NCBI RefSeq assembly: GCF_009711085.1
Contig: NZ_WMKA01000003.1
Coordinates: 62,001-126,000, forward strand
Origin: Cellulosimicrobium composti
GTDB taxonomy: Bacteria > Actinomycetota > Actinomycetes > Actinomycetales > Cellulomonadaceae
DNA: 64,000 nt
Direction: 5' to 3'
Positions 62,001 through 64,000 of this stretch are shown here, one piece after another (within the stretch, counting starts at the first letter, position 1; every line of letters begins with the position of its first letter). A program made the translations under genes and the position numbers. The notes under the pieces are model-generated. The model had not been told where the DNA came from. It did not search any database and saw nothing but the letters and a program-made list of their open reading frames with translations.

Positions 62001-64000
62001 TCAGGCGTCGCGCCGCACCACGAGGAGCGTCGCGTCGTCCGCCGAGCGCGGGTCGCGCGCGGCGGCCACGATGCCGTCCACCTCGACCCCCGGCCCGTCC
62101 GCGAAGACGGCCGCCAGCCGGTCCAGACCGTCCCGGATCGACTCGCCCCGCCGCTCGACCAGCCCGTCGCTGTAGAGCACGAGCGCGCCGCCGGGCGGCA
62201 CCTGCACCTCCTCCGCGGTGGGCGCGCGGTCCACGAGCCCGAGCGGCGGGACGCTCGCGCGACCGGCCCAGCGCGTGGTGCCGTCCGGCCCGACCACGAG
62301 CAGCGGCGGGTGGCCCACCGACACGTGCTCCACGACGCCCGTCCGCGGGTCCAGGAGCGCGACGGCGAGCGTCGCCACCTCGCCCGGGAGCGTCCACCGC
62401 GCCACGTGCGCCAGGCGCGCCACGGCCTCGACCGCCGAGCCCGTGCTCACGAGCGCGGCGCGCAGCGTGGTGCCGAGCTGTCCCATGGTCGCCGCGGCCT
62501 GGAGCCCGTGGCCCGTGACGTCGCCGACGACGAGCGCGATGCGCCCCGACGGCAGCACGAGGGCGTCGTACCAGTCGCCCCCGACGAGTCCGGTCCCGGC
62601 CGACTCGTAGCGCGACTGCAGCGTCCAGCCGAGCACGTCGGGCAGCAGCGCCGGCAGCAGGCTGCGCTGCAGCTCCTCCGTCGCGCGCACGGCCTTGCGC
62701 CCGCGCAGGTACAGCGCCTCGACGAGGTGCCCGCGCAGCGACGTCGCGACGTCGCGCTGGTCGGCCGTCCACGGCGCGCTGTGCCCGCGCACGACCTCGC
62801 GCCACCGCTCGAACGACTTGCGCGGGCTGAGCCGCACGGTGTCGCCCTCGCGCTTCGCGATCGCCTTGTTGTGCGGGTCCCCGCCCCAGTCGACGTGCCG
62901 CAGCACCTCGTCGCGCACCCACACCACGACCTGGCCGTCGGGCAGCACGATGCCCATCGCACCGGCCACGTCCGGGGCGAGCGCGGCGACGTCGGGCGCG
63001 TCCCGGCCGAGCGCCTCGGTCACCACGAGGTCCTCGTCGCGGCCGAGCACCCAGGCCACGAGCGCGCGGCACCCGTCCTCGTCCGGCGCGTTGCCGACCG
63101 CGATGATCCCGCCCTCCGCGACGACGACGGCGCCGTCGGCGCGCACGAGGCGGCGCAGCCAGCCGGAGCGCGTGAGCGCGGTGCCGATCGGCACGCTCTC
63201 GTCGCGGCTGTCCGCCGCGAGGTGCGCGAGCACGCCCTCCGCACGGCGCACCTCGACGCCGCGCTCGTCCTCGGCCTGCGCCACGAGCCGCACCGAGAGC
63301 GTCGAGCCGAGGAACTCCGCGGCCGTGCGCACCTCGTAGGGCGGCTCGTGCGGGCCGGCGTAGTGGTGGCACGCGATGAGCCCCCACAGCTTTCCCTCGC
63401 GCAGGAGGGAGATCGACATCGACGCGCGCACGCCCATGTTGCGCAGGTACTCGAGGTGGATGGGCGAGACGCTGCGCAGCGTGGAGTACGTGAGGTCGAG
63501 GGGCGCGCCCGTCGTCGGCAGGAGCGTGGGCACGACCGGCTGCGGCTCGTAGTCGACGTCCGCGATGAGGCGGATCCAGTTCTTCTCGTACAGCGCGCGC
63601 GCCTGCGGCGGGATGTCCGACGCCGGGTAGTGCAGCCCGCGGAACGAGTTGAGGTCGTCGCGGCGTGCCTCGGCGACCACCTCGCCGTTGTAGTCGGCGT
63701 CGAAGCGGTAGATCATCACGCGGTCGAAGCCCGTGAGCGCGCGCACGTGCCGTGCCGCGTCGTCGTACAGCTCGGTGAGGCTCGCGGCGCGCTCGAGGTC
63801 GCGCAGCGCGTGCCGCACGGCGAGGTAGGTGTTGGGGAACGTCAGGGGCCGGGCGCCGGCCGCCGTCTCGAGCTCGACGACGAGCACCGGCTCCGCGCCC
63901 GGGCCCTCCGCGGGCAGCGGGGGCCGGTGGAGCACGGCGTCGACCATCTCGTCCGTCGAGCCACCCCACCGGTCGAGGCGGAGCGCGACGGGGTTGCGCG
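62001..64000 (-). CDS. Bacteriophytochrome with SpoIIE-type phosphatase output, N-terminus beyond the window
   Basis: The reading frame is open to the window edge (at least 666 residues). The visible part begins inside the PAS domain (NPVALRLDRW). The GAF domain carries YPASDIPPQARALYEKNW and the chromophore-pocket SPIHLEYLRNMGV, with His but no Cys, as in biliverdin-binding bacteriophytochromes whose Cys lies in the missing N-terminus. The PHY domain ends with the tongue motif LSPRKSFERWREVVRGHSAPW. Instead of a histidine kinase comes a PP2C/SpoIIE phosphatase (GGDWYDALV, VVGDVTGHG, ADDATLLVVRR) over about 62001-62690. It would dephosphorylate a STAS protein in response to red/far-red light. 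The internal ATG at 63947 would cut the PAS domain and is unlikely to be the start. Confidence 0.9.
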   Translation of the reverse strand, partial: RNPVALRLDRWGGSTDEMVDAVLHRPPLPAEGPGAEPVLVVELETAAGARPLTFPNTYLAVRHALRDLERAASLTELYDDAARHVRALTGFDRVMIYRFDADYNGEVVAEARRDDLNSFRGLHYPASDIPPQARALYEKNWIRLIADVDYEPQPVVPTLLPTTGAPLDLTYSTLRSVSPIHLEYLRNMGVRASMSISLLREGKLWGLIACHHYAGPHEPPYEVRTAAEFLGSTLSVRLVAQAEDERGVEVRRAEGVLAHLAADSRDESVPIGTALTRSGWLRRLVRADGAVVVAEGGIIAVGNAPDEDGCRALVAWVLGRDEDLVVTEALGRDAPDVAALAPDVAGAMGIVLPDGQVVVWVRDEVLRHVDWGGDPHNKAIAKREGDTVRLSPRKSFERWREVVRGHSAPWTADQRDVATSLRGHLVEALYLRGRKAVRATEELQRSLLPALLPDVLGWTLQSRYESAGTGLVGGDWYDALVLPSGRIALVVGDVTGHGLQAAATMGQLGTTLRAALVSTGSAVEAVARLAHVARWTLPGEVATLAVALLDPRTGVVEHVSVGHPPLLVVGPDGTTRWAGRASVPPLGLVDRAPTAEEVQVPPGGALVLYSDGLVERRGESIRDGLDRLAAVFADGPGVEVDGIVAAARDPRSADDATLLVVRRDA

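Overview
The window is very GC-rich actinobacterial chromosome (third codon positions almost always G or C, many GTG starts, several apparently leaderless genes). The gene content (two-domain and GTP-dependent actinobacterial enzymes, disA next to radA, many secreted multi-domain plant cell wall glycosidases) fits a cellulolytic soil or plant-associated actinomycete of the Cellulomonadaceae/Promicromonosporaceae kind (Cellulomonas, Cellulosimicrobium, Isoptericola). That placement is inferred from gene content, not from a marker gene. I saw no rRNA, tRNA, insertion sequence, prophage or CRISPR array.

Layout. 1-2.4 kb: truncated LacI regulator, proC and a membrane-anchored unknown. 2.5-23 kb: housekeeping genes (K+ channel, radA, disA, a methyltransferase, mutY) interleaved with the parts of a plant hydroxyproline-rich glycoprotein (extensin-type) beta-L-arabino-oligosaccharide system: a secreted GH43 (2481-5642), a very large secreted glycosidase of the MGH1-like (alpha/alpha)6 superfamily, possibly GH121 (10335-15041), an intracellular GH127 beta-L-arabinofuranosidase, an ABC importer and a divergent LacI regulator (23320-24351). 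A 16-bp motif is identical upstream of both secreted enzymes, and related sites lie between the importer and the LacI gene, so the three loci look like one regulon. 24-31 kb: GNAT enzyme and a glycerol module (SorC-type regulator, glpD, glpF, glpK). 30-44 kb: alcohol dehydrogenase, PPOX-like protein, S33 hydrolase, a RamB/ScfR-type regulator divergent from pckG, a PRC-barrel/membrane protein pair, DMT exporter, LysR, and a DGPF-protein/ECF sigma pair. 44-48.7 kb: trmL, then xylB-xylA with a divergent ROK regulator. 48.7-61 kb: a second glycan locus with GH51 arabinofuranosidase, LacI regulator, ABC importer, GH42 beta-galactosidase and secreted GH30, best read as degradation of arabinosylated beta-1,6-galactan such as arabinogalactan-protein side chains. 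61.2-64 kb: a partner-switching module: STAS antagonist, HATPase anti-sigma kinase, and a convergent bacteriophytochrome whose output is a SpoIIE-type phosphatase (truncated by the window end).

How it works together. The two glycan loci appear to attack the two main classes of plant hydroxyproline-rich glycoprotein: arabinosylated extensins outside by GH43 and the large (alpha/alpha)6 enzyme, with uptake and final cleavage by GH127; arabinogalactan side chains outside by GH30, with uptake and final cleavage by GH51 and GH42. All three secreted enzymes end in the same 85-93-residue C-terminal domain with two conserved cysteines, which I cannot assign to a named family. It is the most interesting unexplained feature of the window. 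xylA/xylB are present, but araA/araB/araD for released L-arabinose are not in the window.
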